A DNA stretch of 64,000 bases from Variovorax beijingensis (GTDB taxonomy: Bacteria > Pseudomonadota > Gammaproteobacteria > Burkholderiales > Burkholderiaceae_C). This document shows positions 10,416 through 20,028 of the stretch, piece after piece; position 1 is the stretch's first letter, and every line of letters begins with the position of its first letter. The translations under genes were made by a program, and so were the position numbers. The notes under the pieces were generated by a model that searched no databases, had not been told where the DNA came from, and saw only the letters and a list, made by a program, of their open reading frames with translations. Location: positions 248,001 to 312,000 of the forward strand of contig NZ_VIVL01000006.1 in the NCBI RefSeq assembly GCF_007828835.1. The letters are read 5' to 3'.

Positions 10416-10458
10416 AAAAACGTCCGCCGCTCCAGCCACTTCGGCGAGGCGGCGGACG
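10416..10458 (-). terminator. Leftward intrinsic terminator upstream of ribD, in the fimT 5' leader
   Basis: A perfect 10-bp stem (CGTCCGCCGC at 10421-10430 with GCGGCGGACG at 10449-10458) is followed, reading leftward, by five T residues (10420-10416). No minus-strand gene lies upstream. It could therefore end an antisense RNA or act as an attenuator in a long ribD leader. On the plus strand the same hairpin lies just before the fimT start. Confidence 0.55.
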
Positions 10459-10465
10459 GTACGGC

Positions 10466-10993
10466 ATGAAAAACGGATTCTGCGCGTCCGCGAGGACGCA
10501 TTTCCGCCGACCCGGAACGCCACGCGGCTTCACGCTGGTCGAAATGATGGTCGTCATCGTACTGATGGCCATCCTGCTGGCGCTGGCGCTGCCCAGCTTC
10601 AACAGCCTGGTCGAAAAGTACCGCGTCGAGGGCATGGCTTCGGCCCTGATGGCGAGCGTGAGCCACGCGCGCGCAGAGGCGGCTCGGCGCGGGCAGGCCG
10701 TGACCATCCGGCAGCGCGCGGAGTGCAGCGGCGCAGACTGGAGCTGCGGCTGGGAAACAGTGGTCGGCAGCGGCGACGGGTTCGAAATCCTCCAGCGGCA
10801 AGACCCCGACACGCGCGTTGCGGTCGAGAAAAGCGCCATGGGGCCCATGGCCTTCGATCCCATGGGCCATTTTTCGAGCGTCGCCCGCATCAGCTTCCAC
10901 CCGGCGGGGAGCGCCAGTTCATCCAACGATGTTGCCGTATGCCTGTCGCTGGGCTGGCGTACCCGAGTGGTGAAGGGGGGCAGCGTGTGCTGA
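10466..10993 (+). CDS. fimT: Type IV pilus minor pilin FimT/GspH
   Basis: Minor pseudopilin with a class III leader: TPRGFTLVEMMV gives cleavage after G21 with Phe at +1 and Glu at +5. A hydrophobic N-terminal helix and a C-terminal globular GspH domain with Cys residues follow. The ATG at 10466 gives 175 residues. A frame extension to a TTG at 10394 exists but would translate the preceding hairpin. No good ribosome-binding site is visible in front of 10466 because the hairpin occupies that place. First gene of the pilus operon. Confidence 0.85.
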   Translation: MKNGFCASARTHFRRPGTPRGFTLVEMMVVIVLMAILLALALPSFNSLVEKYRVEGMASALMASVSHARAEAARRGQAVTIRQRAECSGADWSCGWETVVGSGDGFEILQRQDPDTRVAVEKSAMGPMAFDPMGHFSSVARISFHPAGSASSSNDVAVCLSLGWRTRVVKGGSVC

Positions 10994-11538
10994 GCTGCCT
11001 GATTCGCGAGCCACGCAAGCTGCGCAGGGGTCAGGCGGGCTTCTCGATGCTCGAGGCCCTGGTGGCCATTCTCGTGCTCTCGTTCGGCCTGCTCGCGCTG
11101 GCCGGCTTCCAGCTGCGTGTGCTTTCCGACAGCGTGGGCGCGAGCAACCAGAACATCGCTGCGCAGTTGGCCGGCGACATGGCCGATCGCATCCGTGCGA
11201 ATCCCGTGAGCGGCGCCATGGCCGCCAGCCCCTATGTGGCCGACTGGACGGCGGCGGGCGCCACCGAACCCACCCTCGCGTGCGCAGGGGCCAAGGCCAG
11301 TTGCACCGCCGCTCAGCTGGCGGCTCACGATCTGTGGACCTGGAAGCAGCGGGTGGCGAGTGCATTGCCGGGCGGCGTGGCCGACGTGCAGAGCAGCAAG
11401 GCCGCCGGCGGCCTGCTGTTCGTGCACATCGCCTGGGAAGAGCCTGCTGCAGTCAACCCGATCGCACCGGATTCGGCCTGGAGCTGCCCGACCGGCAAGG
11501 CCTGTCAGGAAGCCATCGTCGCGGTGCCACAGCCATGA
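10987..11538 (+). CDS. pilV: Type IV pilus modification protein PilV
   Basis: Minor pilin with the prepilin signature GQAGFSMLEALVAILVL (cleavage after G18, Glu at +5), followed by the PilV-type segment GLLALAGFQ and a globular part with two Cys pairs. The GTG at 10987, overlapping the fimT stop by seven bases, gives 183 residues; no ATG lies close upstream in this frame. Its stop overlaps the pilW start in an ATGA. Confidence 0.85.
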   Translation: MLSCLIREPRKLRRGQAGFSMLEALVAILVLSFGLLALAGFQLRVLSDSVGASNQNIAAQLAGDMADRIRANPVSGAMAASPYVADWTAAGATEPTLACAGAKASCTAAQLAAHDLWTWKQRVASALPGGVADVQSSKAAGGLLFVHIAWEEPAAVNPIAPDSAWSCPTGKACQEAIVAVPQP

Positions 11539-12332
11539 ACAACAAAGCCTTCTCCTTGCGCCAGGTCGGCTTCACGCTGGTCGAGATCCTCGTCGCGCTG
11601 ATCATCGGCATGCTGGTGGTGCTGGCTGCGATGGCCAGCATGCTCGGCACGCGCAGCACCGCCATGACGGGTGATGACGTCAATGCGCTGCACCAGTCGT
11701 CGGCGCTGGCATTCAGGCTGCTCGGGCAGCAGATCCGGCAGGCCGGCTACTTTCCGATCGATGCCAACGGGCCGCTGTATTACTTCGACGTCAATGCGGA
11801 CACCAAGCTCGGGAGCGAGCCGGCCTTCTTCGCGATCAAGGGGCAGGAAGCGGCCGCCGGTTCGGTGAACGACACGCTGAAGGTCGGCTATGCGCCGAAC
11901 CCGGATTTCTTCCACGACTGCCTCGGCCAGGTGGCCAAGAGTTCGGCGGGCGCAGCGTACACCCCCGGCAATCCCGCGGATCCCGCGAACGTGCGCCTGA
12001 TCACCAGCGAGTTCTACGTGGTCAACGGCACCTTGCGGTGCATGGGCAGCGGCAATACCACGCCAAAGCCGATCATCGACGGCGTCGAGCGCTTCGATGT
12101 CATGTACGGCATCGGCGATGCCGGAACCGAACGCGTGGTGCGCTACGTGACGGCCGCAAACGTCGCGAGCTTCGATCAGGTTCGAACGGTGCGCGTGTGT
12201 CTGCAGCTTGCCGGTACTTCCAGGAGCAACCCGGGCGGCAGCTACGTCGACTGCGACGGCTCGTCGCGGACCAGCAGCGACGGCAGGCTGCGTCGCGTCT
12301 ACACGGCGGTGTTCGCGCTGCGGAACCTATGA
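11535..12332 (+). CDS. pilW: Type IV pilus assembly protein PilW
   Basis: Minor pilin of 265 residues with prepilin motif LRQVGFTLVEILVALIIGML (cleavage after G12, Glu at +5). PilW-type features follow: LGQQIRQAGYFPIDA and a late segment on the predicted variable names VERFDVMYGIG. Translationally coupled by ATGA overlaps to pilV and pilX. Confidence 0.88.
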   Translation: MNNKAFSLRQVGFTLVEILVALIIGMLVVLAAMASMLGTRSTAMTGDDVNALHQSSALAFRLLGQQIRQAGYFPIDANGPLYYFDVNADTKLGSEPAFFAIKGQEAAAGSVNDTLKVGYAPNPDFFHDCLGQVAKSSAGAAYTPGNPADPANVRLITSEFYVVNGTLRCMGSGNTTPKPIIDGVERFDVMYGIGDAGTERVVRYVTAANVASFDQVRTVRVCLQLAGTSRSNPGGSYVDCDGSSRTSSDGRLRRVYTAVFALRNL

Positions 12333-13015
12333 AACATATTCAGGTCCCCGGCAGATGCGCGGCGCAGCAGCGCGGATTCTCGCTGTTCATCGTGCTCATC
12401 ATGCTGCTGCTCTCGGCGCTGCTCGCGGTGGGCGGTGCGCGGACGGCCCAACTACTCGAATCGATGGCGGGCAACCAGCGCGACTACCAGCGCGCCTTCG
12501 AAGCCGCCGAAGCCGCATTGCTGGATGCCGAGCGCGACATCCGGCAACTGGCCTTCGATGCCGCGACGCAGACCTACGTGGCGTGTTCTGCGCTCGTGGA
12601 CTCGCCTTGCCGCAAGGCCGCGGACAGCCGCGTCTTTCCCGATCGGGATACCGGCTGGGTCACCGCCTACGTGGGCAAGGGCGCCAACAGCTGCGAGCGT
12701 GGCATCTGCTACTTCGCCGGGACGGACTCCGTGGGCGCTGCTTCGGGCAGCGAGGCCTACCGGTTCTGGATCCGTGCCGCGTACGTGGACCAGTACGCCG
12801 CCTATGGTCGATTCACGGGCGCGCCGACGGCTGGCAATCCAGCCCTGGCCAGTGCCAGGTACTGGATCGAGGTGATCGACCGTCCCCGGAGTGACGAGCC
12901 GCTGTACCGGATCACTGCGCTCTCCACCGGCGCGCGCACGGCCGGCACGGGCGGCGGCACGCGGGTCCTGTTGCAGATGTCCTTCGACCCGGCCGCGGTC
13001 AGGAAAGTGAATTGA
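12329..13015 (+). CDS. pilX: Type IV pilus assembly protein PilX
   Basis: Minor pilin of 228 residues. The leader CAAQQRGFSLFIVLIMLLL is prepilin-like, but position +5 is Ile (I21) and not Glu, as is usual for PilX. The segment GNQRDYQRAFEAAEAAL and several Cys residues match the PilX family. It overlaps pilW by ATGA, and pilY1 begins immediately after. Confidence 0.86.
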   Translation: MKHIQVPGRCAAQQRGFSLFIVLIMLLLSALLAVGGARTAQLLESMAGNQRDYQRAFEAAEAALLDAERDIRQLAFDAATQTYVACSALVDSPCRKAADSRVFPDRDTGWVTAYVGKGANSCERGICYFAGTDSVGAASGSEAYRFWIRAAYVDQYAAYGRFTGAPTAGNPALASARYWIEVIDRPRSDEPLYRITALSTGARTAGTGGGTRVLLQMSFDPAAVRKVN

Positions 13016-13017
13016 GC

Positions 13018-16000
13018 ATGGCAAGAAAAATCGAGATGAGCATCCACAGGTTTTCGAGGAGCGCCGTGCTGTGCGGCCTGGTGCTGGCGCAGGCCGCGGG
13101 GCACGCCGCGCAATATCCGCTGGCCCAGGCGCCGCGCAACACGGCGGTCAAGGAGCCCGCGCCGAACGTGATCGTGTCGGTCGACAACTCGGGCAGCATG
13201 GCGTGGTCGTCGCGGGCTTCGGATGGAAGCTCGGAACCACCGGCTGGCATACCCACGCGGCTGGAAGCGCTGAAGACCGCGCTCAGGGACAACTTCTCGG
13301 CGGCCAACATCCCCAACGACCGGATCCGCCTTTCCTGGCAGGCGATGAACAACAACAAGGTTGGCGGCTGCGTCGGCTTCTTCGGCGACACCGCCGCGGG
13401 CGCCTATCAAGCCGGCAGTTGCCTCGTCAATGGCCGGGCCAATGCGAACCTGATGCGTTCGCTCGATGACACGCATCGCGCCAACTTCATGAGCTGGGTC
13501 GATGCCCTGGCGGCGGCCGGCGGAACACCCTTGCACGCCATGATGACCCGCGCCGGCGAATACATGAAGACGACAGGCCAGTTCAATCCCTATTCGGATG
13601 ACCCGGGGGTGGAAGGGGCGACCCAGTCGAGCTGCCGCAAGTCTTTCCACATCTTCATGACCGACGGCGACTACAACCTGTTTGGATTCAACCCCGACCC
13701 CGCGGCACTCGGCATGCCTGCCATCGGCAATGCGGATGGAACGGGCCGCACCTTGCCCGATGCTGTGGCCTACGTGCCGCGTGCACCCTTCAAGGACGAT
13801 GCAGGGGCGGTCAACATCGGCCTCAACTGGGAAAAAGACGCCTCCGGCAACTGGAGGCCGAAGGCGGAATACCGGCCCACACTGGCCGACATGGCCTTCC
13901 ACTATTGGGCCAGCGACCTGCAGCCCGCCGTGTCGAACAACCTCAAGAAGGTCGTTGCAGAGCCCGGCGACGTGAGCGTGGGAACGGCGACGGTCCCCGA
14001 GTACTGGAATCCCAAGAACGATCCCGCCACCTGGCAGCACCTGAGCACCTACACCATCGGCTTTGGCGCTGCCTCGTCGTGGACGGGCACGCCGGCCATC
14101 TCGGCGAATGCGCCGCAGCCGACCTACAGCGGGGACTACGCGCGTTTGGCCGATGGCTCGATCGCCTGGAAGGATCCGCTGGCGAGCACCTTGGCGGCGA
14201 ACGGAGGATGGTATTCCGCAAGCGGCGCCTATGGCTACTACCACGAGCTCACCGACAACGCCGCCGCCGTGCGCATGGACCTCTGGCACGCCGCGCTCAA
14301 CAGCCGGGGCACCTTCACACCGGCCGCGAACGCGCAGGCCCTCGGCGATGCCTTCCGATCGATCCTCTCGCAGATCCTGTTCAACACCAGCACCCCGCTG
14401 ACCTCGATCTCGGCCAGCGGCAGCAGGATATCGAGCGCCACCTCGGCCTACCAGGCCGGCTACGACACGGCCGACTGGTCGGGCAAGCTGACGGCCACGC
14501 CGTTTGGCAGCAACGGCAAGCTGGCCGCCACGCCCGCGTGGTCGGCGCGCGAACTGCTCGATGCGCGCATGTCCGTGGCCGGCGCGCACGACAGCGATCG
14601 CAAGATGCTGAGCTTCTCTGGAACCACCGCGGCAACACCCACCAGCGCCGCGGCCGCCGGTGCCGGCGTGCCATTCCGATGGGCCAACCTGAGCGACGCG
14701 CAGAAGGCGGCGCTCAAGGGCAGCACCGGCACCGACACGGCAAGCACCGCCCTCGGGCAGGGCGTGCTCGACTTTCTTCGCGGCGACCGCAGCAACGAGG
14801 GCACCGGCCTCGGCCCGCGCAGGCGCGGCCACGTGCTGGGCGACATCGTGGACTCCAGCGTCTGGTACACGGGCAAGCCCAGCAGCGGCTTCACCCATGA
14901 CGGCTACGCCGCGTTCGCCTCGACCATCGACCGCAAGCCGACGGTCTATGTCGGCGCCAACGACGGCATGCTGCATGCGTTCAACGCCGGCACCGGCCAG
15001 GAGGCGTTCGCCTATGTGCCCGAAGGCGTCTATGGCACGGCGGCGGCGCCCCAGCTCAAGAAGCTCAGCGAGAGCACCTACTCGCACAGGTACTACGTCG
15101 ACGGCAGCCCCTTCGTGGCCGACATCTACATGGGTTCGGCCGCCGACGCCATGGCCACCGACACCGAGAAGGCGAAGCTGTGGAAGTCCTTCCTCGTGGG
15201 CACGCTGGGGGCGGGCGGCAAGGGCTACTTCGTGCTCGACGTCACCAAGCCCGAGAACATCGGCGAGACCCATGCCGCCGACGTGGCCGTGATCGACACC
15301 ACCGCGCTCGCCGACGACGACCTCGGCCACCAGTTCCAGCAACCCGTGCTCGATTCCTTTTCCAGGCGCGCGCTGCAGGTGGCGCCGCTCAACAACGGCC
15401 GCAGGGCCGTGATCCTGGGCAACGGCTACAACAGCACGAGCGAGAAGGCGATGCTGTGGATCCAATACCTCGACGGCGACAAGTCCGTGCTGAAGATCCC
15501 CGCGCCCGCCACGCAGGCCACCGGCACCGGCAACGGGCTCTCGGCGCCGCAGGTTGTGGACAGCAACGGCGACGGCAAGGTCGACTACGTCTATGCCGGC
15601 GACCTGCTCGGCAACCTCTGGAAGTTCGACCTGAGCAGCGGCAAGAGCAGCGACTGGAAGGCTACCTTGGGCTCCGGCACTGCAGCATCGAGCCTGGACG
15701 GCACGCCGCTGTTCGCCGCCGGCGCCACGCAGCCGATCACGGCCGCGCCGCTGGTCGCCGACCATCCGCGCGGCGGCTACATGGTGATGTTCGGCACCGG
15801 CCGGCTGTTTGCCGCCGGCGACGAAAGCAGCAGCGCCAGGCAGTACCTGTACGGCGTCTGGGACCGCGCCAACGGCAGCACGGGCACCGCGGTGCTGGCC
15901 GACCTGGTGGCGCAGACCATCGGCGCCGGCACGGTGAAGGAAGGCGACGTGGAATTCCGCACCGCGTCGAGCCACGGCGTGAGCTACAGCGGCTCAGGCG

Positions 16001-16407
16001 GCAAGCGCGGCTGGTACCTGGAACTGGGAACCGCCGGCGAGCGCATCGTCTACCCGGGCGACGCGCTGAGCGGCAGCGCGGGCCTGTTCTCGTCCACCAT
16101 TCCCGGCTCGGCGAGCAATTCGCTCGACTGCGCGCCGGGCACCAGCGACGAGGGCTGGTCGATGGTGATCGACTTCTTCAGCGGCGTCGTCCCCGACGGC
16201 ATCGCCTACAACGGGTCCACCAGCGCGCTGGGCGGCTATCTCGGCTTCCGCAACCACTCGGGCCGGGACGACATCGTCTTTCGGCCGCAGAACGCCGCGG
16301 AAAAAGGCAAGCACGTGATCTGCAATGCGGCCGGCGGCTGCAACGAGACCGAGCTGCCGCAAGCCGTGCGCCGCTTCGGCTGGCGCAACCTGATCTCGTG
16401 GAATTAA
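13018..16407 (+). CDS. pilY1: Type IV pilus tip adhesin / assembly factor PilY1
   Basis: Large secreted protein (1129 residues from the ATG at 13018) with an N-terminal signal region (about 1-31, ending GHAA) and a von Willebrand A-like N-terminal part with the MIDAS sequence DNSGS (56-60). A C-terminal beta-propeller PilY1 domain has an EF-hand-like calcium site (DSNGDGKVD, starting at D848), which in known PilY1 proteins controls pilus extension and retraction. A TTG six bases upstream would add two residues. Fifth gene of the minor-pilin operon. Confidence 0.92.
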   Translation: MARKIEMSIHRFSRSAVLCGLVLAQAAGHAAQYPLAQAPRNTAVKEPAPNVIVSVDNSGSMAWSSRASDGSSEPPAGIPTRLEALKTALRDNFSAANIPNDRIRLSWQAMNNNKVGGCVGFFGDTAAGAYQAGSCLVNGRANANLMRSLDDTHRANFMSWVDALAAAGGTPLHAMMTRAGEYMKTTGQFNPYSDDPGVEGATQSSCRKSFHIFMTDGDYNLFGFNPDPAALGMPAIGNADGTGRTLPDAVAYVPRAPFKDDAGAVNIGLNWEKDASGNWRPKAEYRPTLADMAFHYWASDLQPAVSNNLKKVVAEPGDVSVGTATVPEYWNPKNDPATWQHLSTYTIGFGAASSWTGTPAISANAPQPTYSGDYARLADGSIAWKDPLASTLAANGGWYSASGAYGYYHELTDNAAAVRMDLWHAALNSRGTFTPAANAQALGDAFRSILSQILFNTSTPLTSISASGSRISSATSAYQAGYDTADWSGKLTATPFGSNGKLAATPAWSARELLDARMSVAGAHDSDRKMLSFSGTTAATPTSAAAAGAGVPFRWANLSDAQKAALKGSTGTDTASTALGQGVLDFLRGDRSNEGTGLGPRRRGHVLGDIVDSSVWYTGKPSSGFTHDGYAAFASTIDRKPTVYVGANDGMLHAFNAGTGQEAFAYVPEGVYGTAAAPQLKKLSESTYSHRYYVDGSPFVADIYMGSAADAMATDTEKAKLWKSFLVGTLGAGGKGYFVLDVTKPENIGETHAADVAVIDTTALADDDLGHQFQQPVLDSFSRRALQVAPLNNGRRAVILGNGYNSTSEKAMLWIQYLDGDKSVLKIPAPATQATGTGNGLSAPQVVDSNGDGKVDYVYAGDLLGNLWKFDLSSGKSSDWKATLGSGTAASSLDGTPLFAAGATQPITAAPLVADHPRGGYMVMFGTGRLFAAGDESSSARQYLYGVWDRANGSTGTAVLADLVAQTIGAGTVKEGDVEFRTASSHGVSYSGSGGKRGWYLELGTAGERIVYPGDALSGSAGLFSSTIPGSASNSLDCAPGTSDEGWSMVIDFFSGVVPDGIAYNGSTSALGGYLGFRNHSGRDDIVFRPQNAAEKGKHVICNAAGGCNETELPQAVRRFGWRNLISWN

Positions 16408-16413
16408 GGCCGC

Positions 16414-16878
16414 ATGAACAAACATCTTGAAATGCAGGCCCGCAAGGAGCGGATTCGCCCGCGCGGCTTCACGCTGGTCGAACTCATGATCGTGGCGGCG
16501 GTGATTGCCATCCTGGCCGCGATTGCCTATCCGAGCTACACGCGCTATGTGCTGCGGGCCAAGCGGGCCGATGCCAAGCAGCAACTGCTGCAGGCGGCGC
16601 AGTGGACCGAGCGCTACCTGACGGCCAACGGGCAATATCCACCTGCGACCGTCCCGCTGCCGGCCGGGCTGCAGCAGGCGCCATCGTCCGGCACGGCGAA
16701 CTACGCCATCGGCTACGCCGCAAGAACGGCAACCACCTACACGCTGCAAGCCGTGCCTCAGGGCGCATCGAAAGCCGACGAGTGCGGAACGCTCACGGTG
16801 AACCAGCAGGGCGTCAAGCTGGCGGCCGGCCAGACCAGCGCTTCGAATGCGTTGGTGCAGGCCTGCTGGAACCGCTGA
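16414..16878 (+). CDS. pilE: Type IV pilin-like protein PilE
   Basis: Pilin of 154 residues with prepilin motif RPRGFTLVELMIVAAVIAIL (cleavage after G18, Glu at +5). The conserved AYPSYTRYVLRAKRADAKQQLLQAAQWTERY segment is seen in minor pilins of the PilE/ComP group encoded after pilY1. Two Cys residues near the C-terminus suggest a disulfide loop. Last gene of the operon; it converges with nrdR 12 bases further on. Confidence 0.88.
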   Translation: MNKHLEMQARKERIRPRGFTLVELMIVAAVIAILAAIAYPSYTRYVLRAKRADAKQQLLQAAQWTERYLTANGQYPPATVPLPAGLQQAPSSGTANYAIGYAARTATTYTLQAVPQGASKADECGTLTVNQQGVKLAAGQTSASNALVQACWNR

Positions 16879-16890
16879 GCGCGCGGCTCT

Positions 16891-17334
16891 TCAGATGTCC
16901 CGCAGCAGCTGCCGGAACTCGTCCACGTCCTCGAAGCTGCGGTACACCGAGGCAAAGCGCACGTAGGCCACCTTGTCGAGCTTCTTGAGCTCACGCATCA
17001 CGAGTTCGCCCACCTTGGTCGAATCGATTTCGCGCAGGCCGCTGGCAAGGAGCTTCTGCTCGATGCGCAGCAGGGCGTTGTCGATCTGCTCGATGCTGAC
17101 CGGCCGCTTGCGCAGCGCCAGCATCATCGAGGCGCGGACCTTGCCCGATTCGAAGTCGGCGCGGCTGCCGTCCTTCTTGACGACCACCGGAAAGTTGACG
17201 TCGGGCCGCTCATAGGTGGTGAAGCGCTTGTCGCAGGCGCTGCACTGGCGGCGCCTGCGCACGAAGTCGGCGTCTTCCGAAACGCGGGTCTCGACGACCT
17301 GCGTTTCGAGATGACCGCAAAAAGGGCATTTCAT
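16891..17334 (-). CDS. nrdR: Transcriptional repressor NrdR
   Basis: ATP/dATP-sensing repressor of ribonucleotide reductase genes. The 147-residue protein has an N-terminal zinc ribbon (C3, C6, C31, C34) and an ATP-cone domain (about 49-139). Length and motifs are standard. It follows glyA by 19 bases, so the two are probably co-transcribed, a frequent pairing in Burkholderiales. Confidence 0.96.
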   Translation of the reverse strand: MKCPFCGHLETQVVETRVSEDADFVRRRRQCSACDKRFTTYERPDVNFPVVVKKDGSRADFESGKVRASMMLALRKRPVSIEQIDNALLRIEQKLLASGLREIDSTKVGELVMRELKKLDKVAYVRFASVYRSFEDVDEFRQLLRDI

Positions 17335-17353
17335 GCGGCCACTTCTTGCGGGA

Positions 17354-18598
17354 TCAGCGGTAGACCGGGAACCGGCTCGTCAGCGCGTGCACCTTGGCGC
17401 GGACCGCGTCGATGTTGGCGGCGTCGCGCGGGTTCTCGAGCACGTCGGCGATCAGGTTCGCGGTGATGCGCGCCTCTTCGTCCTTGAAGCCGCGCGTGGT
17501 CATGGCGGGGGTGCCGATGCGCACGCCGCTGGTGACCATCGGCTTTTCAGGGTCGTTGGGGATCGCGTTCTTGTTGATCGTCATGTGGGCGCTGCCCAGC
17601 ACGGCTTCGGCTTCCTTGCCGGTGATGCCCTTGGCGCGCAGGTCGACCAGCATCACGTGGCTTTCGGTGCGTCCGCTCACGATGCGCAGGCCGCGCTCGG
17701 TGAGCGTGTCGGCCACGATCTGGGCGTTCTTGACCACCTGCTGCTGGTAGGCCTTGAACTCGGGCGACATGGCTTCCTTGAACGCCACGGCCTTGGCGGC
17801 GATCACGTGCATCAGCGGACCGCCCTGCAGACCCGGGAAGATCGCGCTGTTGATGGCTTTCTCGTGCTGCGACTTCATCAAAATGATGCCGCCGCGCGGG
17901 CCACGCAGGCTCTTGTGGGTGGTGGAGGTGACCACGTCGGCGTGCGGCACCGGGTTGGGATACACGCCCGCGGCCACCAGGCCGGCGTAGTGGGCGATGT
18001 CGACCATGAAGATCGCGCCCACGTCCTTGGCCACCTTGGCGAAGCGCTCGAAGTCGATGCGCAGCGAGTAGGCCGAGGCGCCCGCGATGATCAGCTTGGG
18101 CATGTGCTCGTGCGCCTTGCGCTCCATCGCGTCGTAGTCGATGGCTTCGTTGGCGTCCAGGCCGTAGCTCACCACGTTGAACCACTTGCCGCTCATGTTC
18201 AGCGGCATGCCGTGCGTCAGGTGGCCGCCTTCGGCCAGGCTCATGCCCATGATGGTGTCGCCGGGCTTCAGGAAGGCCAGCATGACGGCCTCGTTGGCCG
18301 AGGCGCCGCAGTGCGGCTGCACGTTGGCGGCGTCGGCGCCGAAGATCTGCTTGATGCGGTCGATGGCCAGTTGCTCGGCCACGTCGACGTGCTCGCAGCC
18401 GCCGTAGTAGCGCTTGCCGGGGTAGCCTTCGGCGTACTTGTTGGTGAGCTGCGAGCCCTGGGCGGCCATGACGGCCGGCGAGGCGTAGTTTTCACTCGCG
18501 ATCAGCTCGATGTGGTGTTCCTGGCGCGCGTTTTCGGCCTGGATGGCAGCCCAGATTTCAGGATCGGTCTGTTCGACCAGGATGTTGCGGTGGTACAT
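17354..18598 (-). CDS. glyA: Serine hydroxymethyltransferase
   Basis: Interconverts serine and glycine, producing methylene-tetrahydrofolate. The 414-residue protein (ATG at 18598) has AAGGA seven bases before the start. The PLP lysine is K229 in [13 protein letters not shown]; the [13 protein letters not shown] substrate loop is present. An upstream in-frame Met would add 13 residues but lacks a ribosome-binding site. It supplies folate C1 units and is separate from the H4MPT locus farther along. Confidence 0.97.
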   Translation of the reverse strand: MYHRNILVEQTDPEIWAAIQAENARQEHHIELIASENYASPAVMAAQGSQLTNKYAEGYPGKRYYGGCEHVDVAEQLAIDRIKQIFGADAANVQPHCGASANEAVMLAFLKPGDTIMGMSLAEGGHLTHGMPLNMSGKWFNVVSYGLDANEAIDYDAMERKAHEHMPKLIIAGASAYSLRIDFERFAKVAKDVGAIFMVDIAHYAGLVAAGVYPNPVPHADVVTSTTHKSLRGPRGGIILMKSQHEKAINSAIFPGLQGGPLMHVIAAKAVAFKEAMSPEFKAYQQQVVKNAQIVADTLTERGLRIVSGRTESHVMLVDLRAKGITGKEAEAVLGSAHMTINKNAIPNDPEKPMVTSGVRIGTPAMTTRGFKDEEARITANLIADVLENPRDAANIDAVRAKVHALTSRFPVYR

Positions 18599-18605
18599 GG
18601 CAGTC

Positions 18606-18643
18606 CTTTGAAGACGAGGTCCTTGTTCTTCAACCAAACAAGG
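18606..18643 (-). promoter_or_regulatory. Overlapping inverted repeats in the glyA leader
   Basis: Two alternative stems share this stretch: TTGAAGA with TCTTCAA, and CCTTGTT with AACAAGG. They lie a few bases upstream of the glyA ribosome-binding site. Mutually exclusive pairing is possible, but no regulator or ligand is indicated. Confidence 0.25.
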
Positions 18644-18783
18644 GCTGCCCAGGCGAACGGCTGAACGCCTGAATGGATGCCAGGCGGCACGCTTCCCAGT
18701 GGTATTCCACGTCAGCGCAGGGCACCTTGCGGGGTGCTGCGCCTATCGCCAGTCGCGTACGGGGTGGAGTGTAGCGCAGGGGC

Positions 18784-19647
18784 TCAGGAAACGCCCGACA
18801 GCAGGGCCACTTTCTGCGGGTCCGCGGCCGGCTCGGCCGCCTGTTGCGGCTTGGGCGGCACGGCAACCGGGATCGGCTGGGCCTGCGCCCGCACGACCGG
18901 CGCCGCGGGCGTTGCCATCGTTGGCGGATTGCGGCCGTTGGCCACTTGCACCAGCCGTTCGTGCTCGGCCAGGACCTTGCCGGCATAACCGCCGTCGTCG
19001 TCGAGGTTGGCCGCGCCCACGTAGTAGCGCAGGCCGCCTTCGAGCGATCCGGCGCGGGCGATGCATTCCTGCAGCACCTTCACGCCGACGCGCATGTTGG
19101 TCACCGGGTCGAACGCGGTGAGCGTGCCGCCGGCGCTTTCGTACTTGTCGCCGTGCACGCGCGTCATGACCTGCATCAGGCCCTGGGCGCCCACCTGGCT
19201 CTGGGCGAAGGGATTGAAGCTCGATTCGACGGCCATGATGGCCAGGATCAGCGTCGGGTCGAGCTTGGTGCGCTTGCCCAGGTGGTAGGCCTCCGCAACC
19301 AGCACGCTCAGCGGTTCGGCCGCCACGCGGTACTTCTTGCTGAGCCAATAGGCCACGGCGGCCTGCTGCTTGGGCAGGTCGCCGGGGCTCGCGGCCGTGG
19401 TGCGCACGATGGCGGTCGGCTCCAGGTCGGTGGCTTCGGGCGCGGGCTTGCGCGACTCTAGCCAGCCCATGAGCTGTTCCTCGCCGGTCTTGCGCAGATC
19501 GGGCCGCGCCACAAGCGCGAGGACCGCGAACACGATGGCCAGGCCAACCAGCGCAAACCCGTTGTGGGTGATTTCAAAAAAGCCGTCTGCCACATCGGAC
19601 ACAAAGGTCCTCAGCCCGCGGGCTGTGGCATCAAACGCCTTGTTCAT
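18784..19647 (-). CDS. Membrane-anchored lytic transglycosylase (SLT domain)
   Basis: Cleaves peptidoglycan glycan strands. The 287-residue protein has an N-terminal membrane anchor (about 30-48), a spacer, an SLT domain (about 112-235) with the catalytic glutamate in AVESSFNPFA (E141) and the GAQGLMQVM motif, and a Pro/Ala-rich tail (about 245-280). Monocistronic in appearance; it is 185 bases upstream of glyA on the same strand. Confidence 0.88.
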   Translation of the reverse strand: MNKAFDATARGLRTFVSDVADGFFEITHNGFALVGLAIVFAVLALVARPDLRKTGEEQLMGWLESRKPAPEATDLEPTAIVRTTAASPGDLPKQQAAVAYWLSKKYRVAAEPLSVLVAEAYHLGKRTKLDPTLILAIMAVESSFNPFAQSQVGAQGLMQVMTRVHGDKYESAGGTLTAFDPVTNMRVGVKVLQECIARAGSLEGGLRYYVGAANLDDDGGYAGKVLAEHERLVQVANGRNPPTMATPAAPVVRAQAQPIPVAVPPKPQQAAEPAADPQKVALLSGVS

Positions 19648-19924
19648 CGCTCTTCCTTTCTGTGCGGCACCTGTTCGCAGCGCCGCGGGGGCGAATGGAA
19701 TGAAGGCAACGGCGCTTGGATTGGTACGAATCAGGCTCCGCGCATGGAGGTGTAGGGGTAGAGCGCGGCGGCCTGATCAAGCCGGGGGAACTCGGCAGCG
19801 GATTCAGGTGGCCCCTGCTGGGTCTGGGGCAGCCAGGGGCAGGCGGGATTCTAGCGCGGCTAAATACCCGGTCAAGTATAAGAGCCTATTCCCTTATGTG
19901 ATTACACATTTAAACAATATCTAT

Positions 19925-20005
19925 GGGAAAACCCTTGGAAGACGGCATTGCAATGCAAGGGTGCGGCGCCTAATCTGAACACGCCTGAGTTCTCAGGCGG
20001 TTTTC
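19925..20005 (+). ncRNA. Candidate small RNA ending in an intrinsic terminator
   Basis: A stem ACCCTTG (19931-19937) with CAAGGGT (19956-19962) encloses the 12-bp palindrome GCATTGCAATGC (19945-19956). Eighteen to twenty bases later comes a near-perfect hairpin CGCCTGAG/CTCAGGCG (19982-19999) and TTTT (20001-20004). An AT-rich tract precedes it. The 5' end is a guess; no family is recognised. Confidence 0.35.
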
Positions 20006-20028
20006 CGAAATCCTACGGCCCGAGGTGC

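Noticed and set aside
10268..10700. FMN riboswitch upstream of ribD
   Set aside because: The conserved blocks of the RFN element were looked for on the minus strand and not found; only the terminator-like hairpin is present.
12802..15975. 1057-codon open frame on the minus strand opposite pilX/pilY1
   Set aside because: The plus-strand proteins have clear family motifs. The antisense frame is low-complexity Ala/Arg/Gly/Val-rich and has no recognisable domain; it is open because of codon bias at high G+C.
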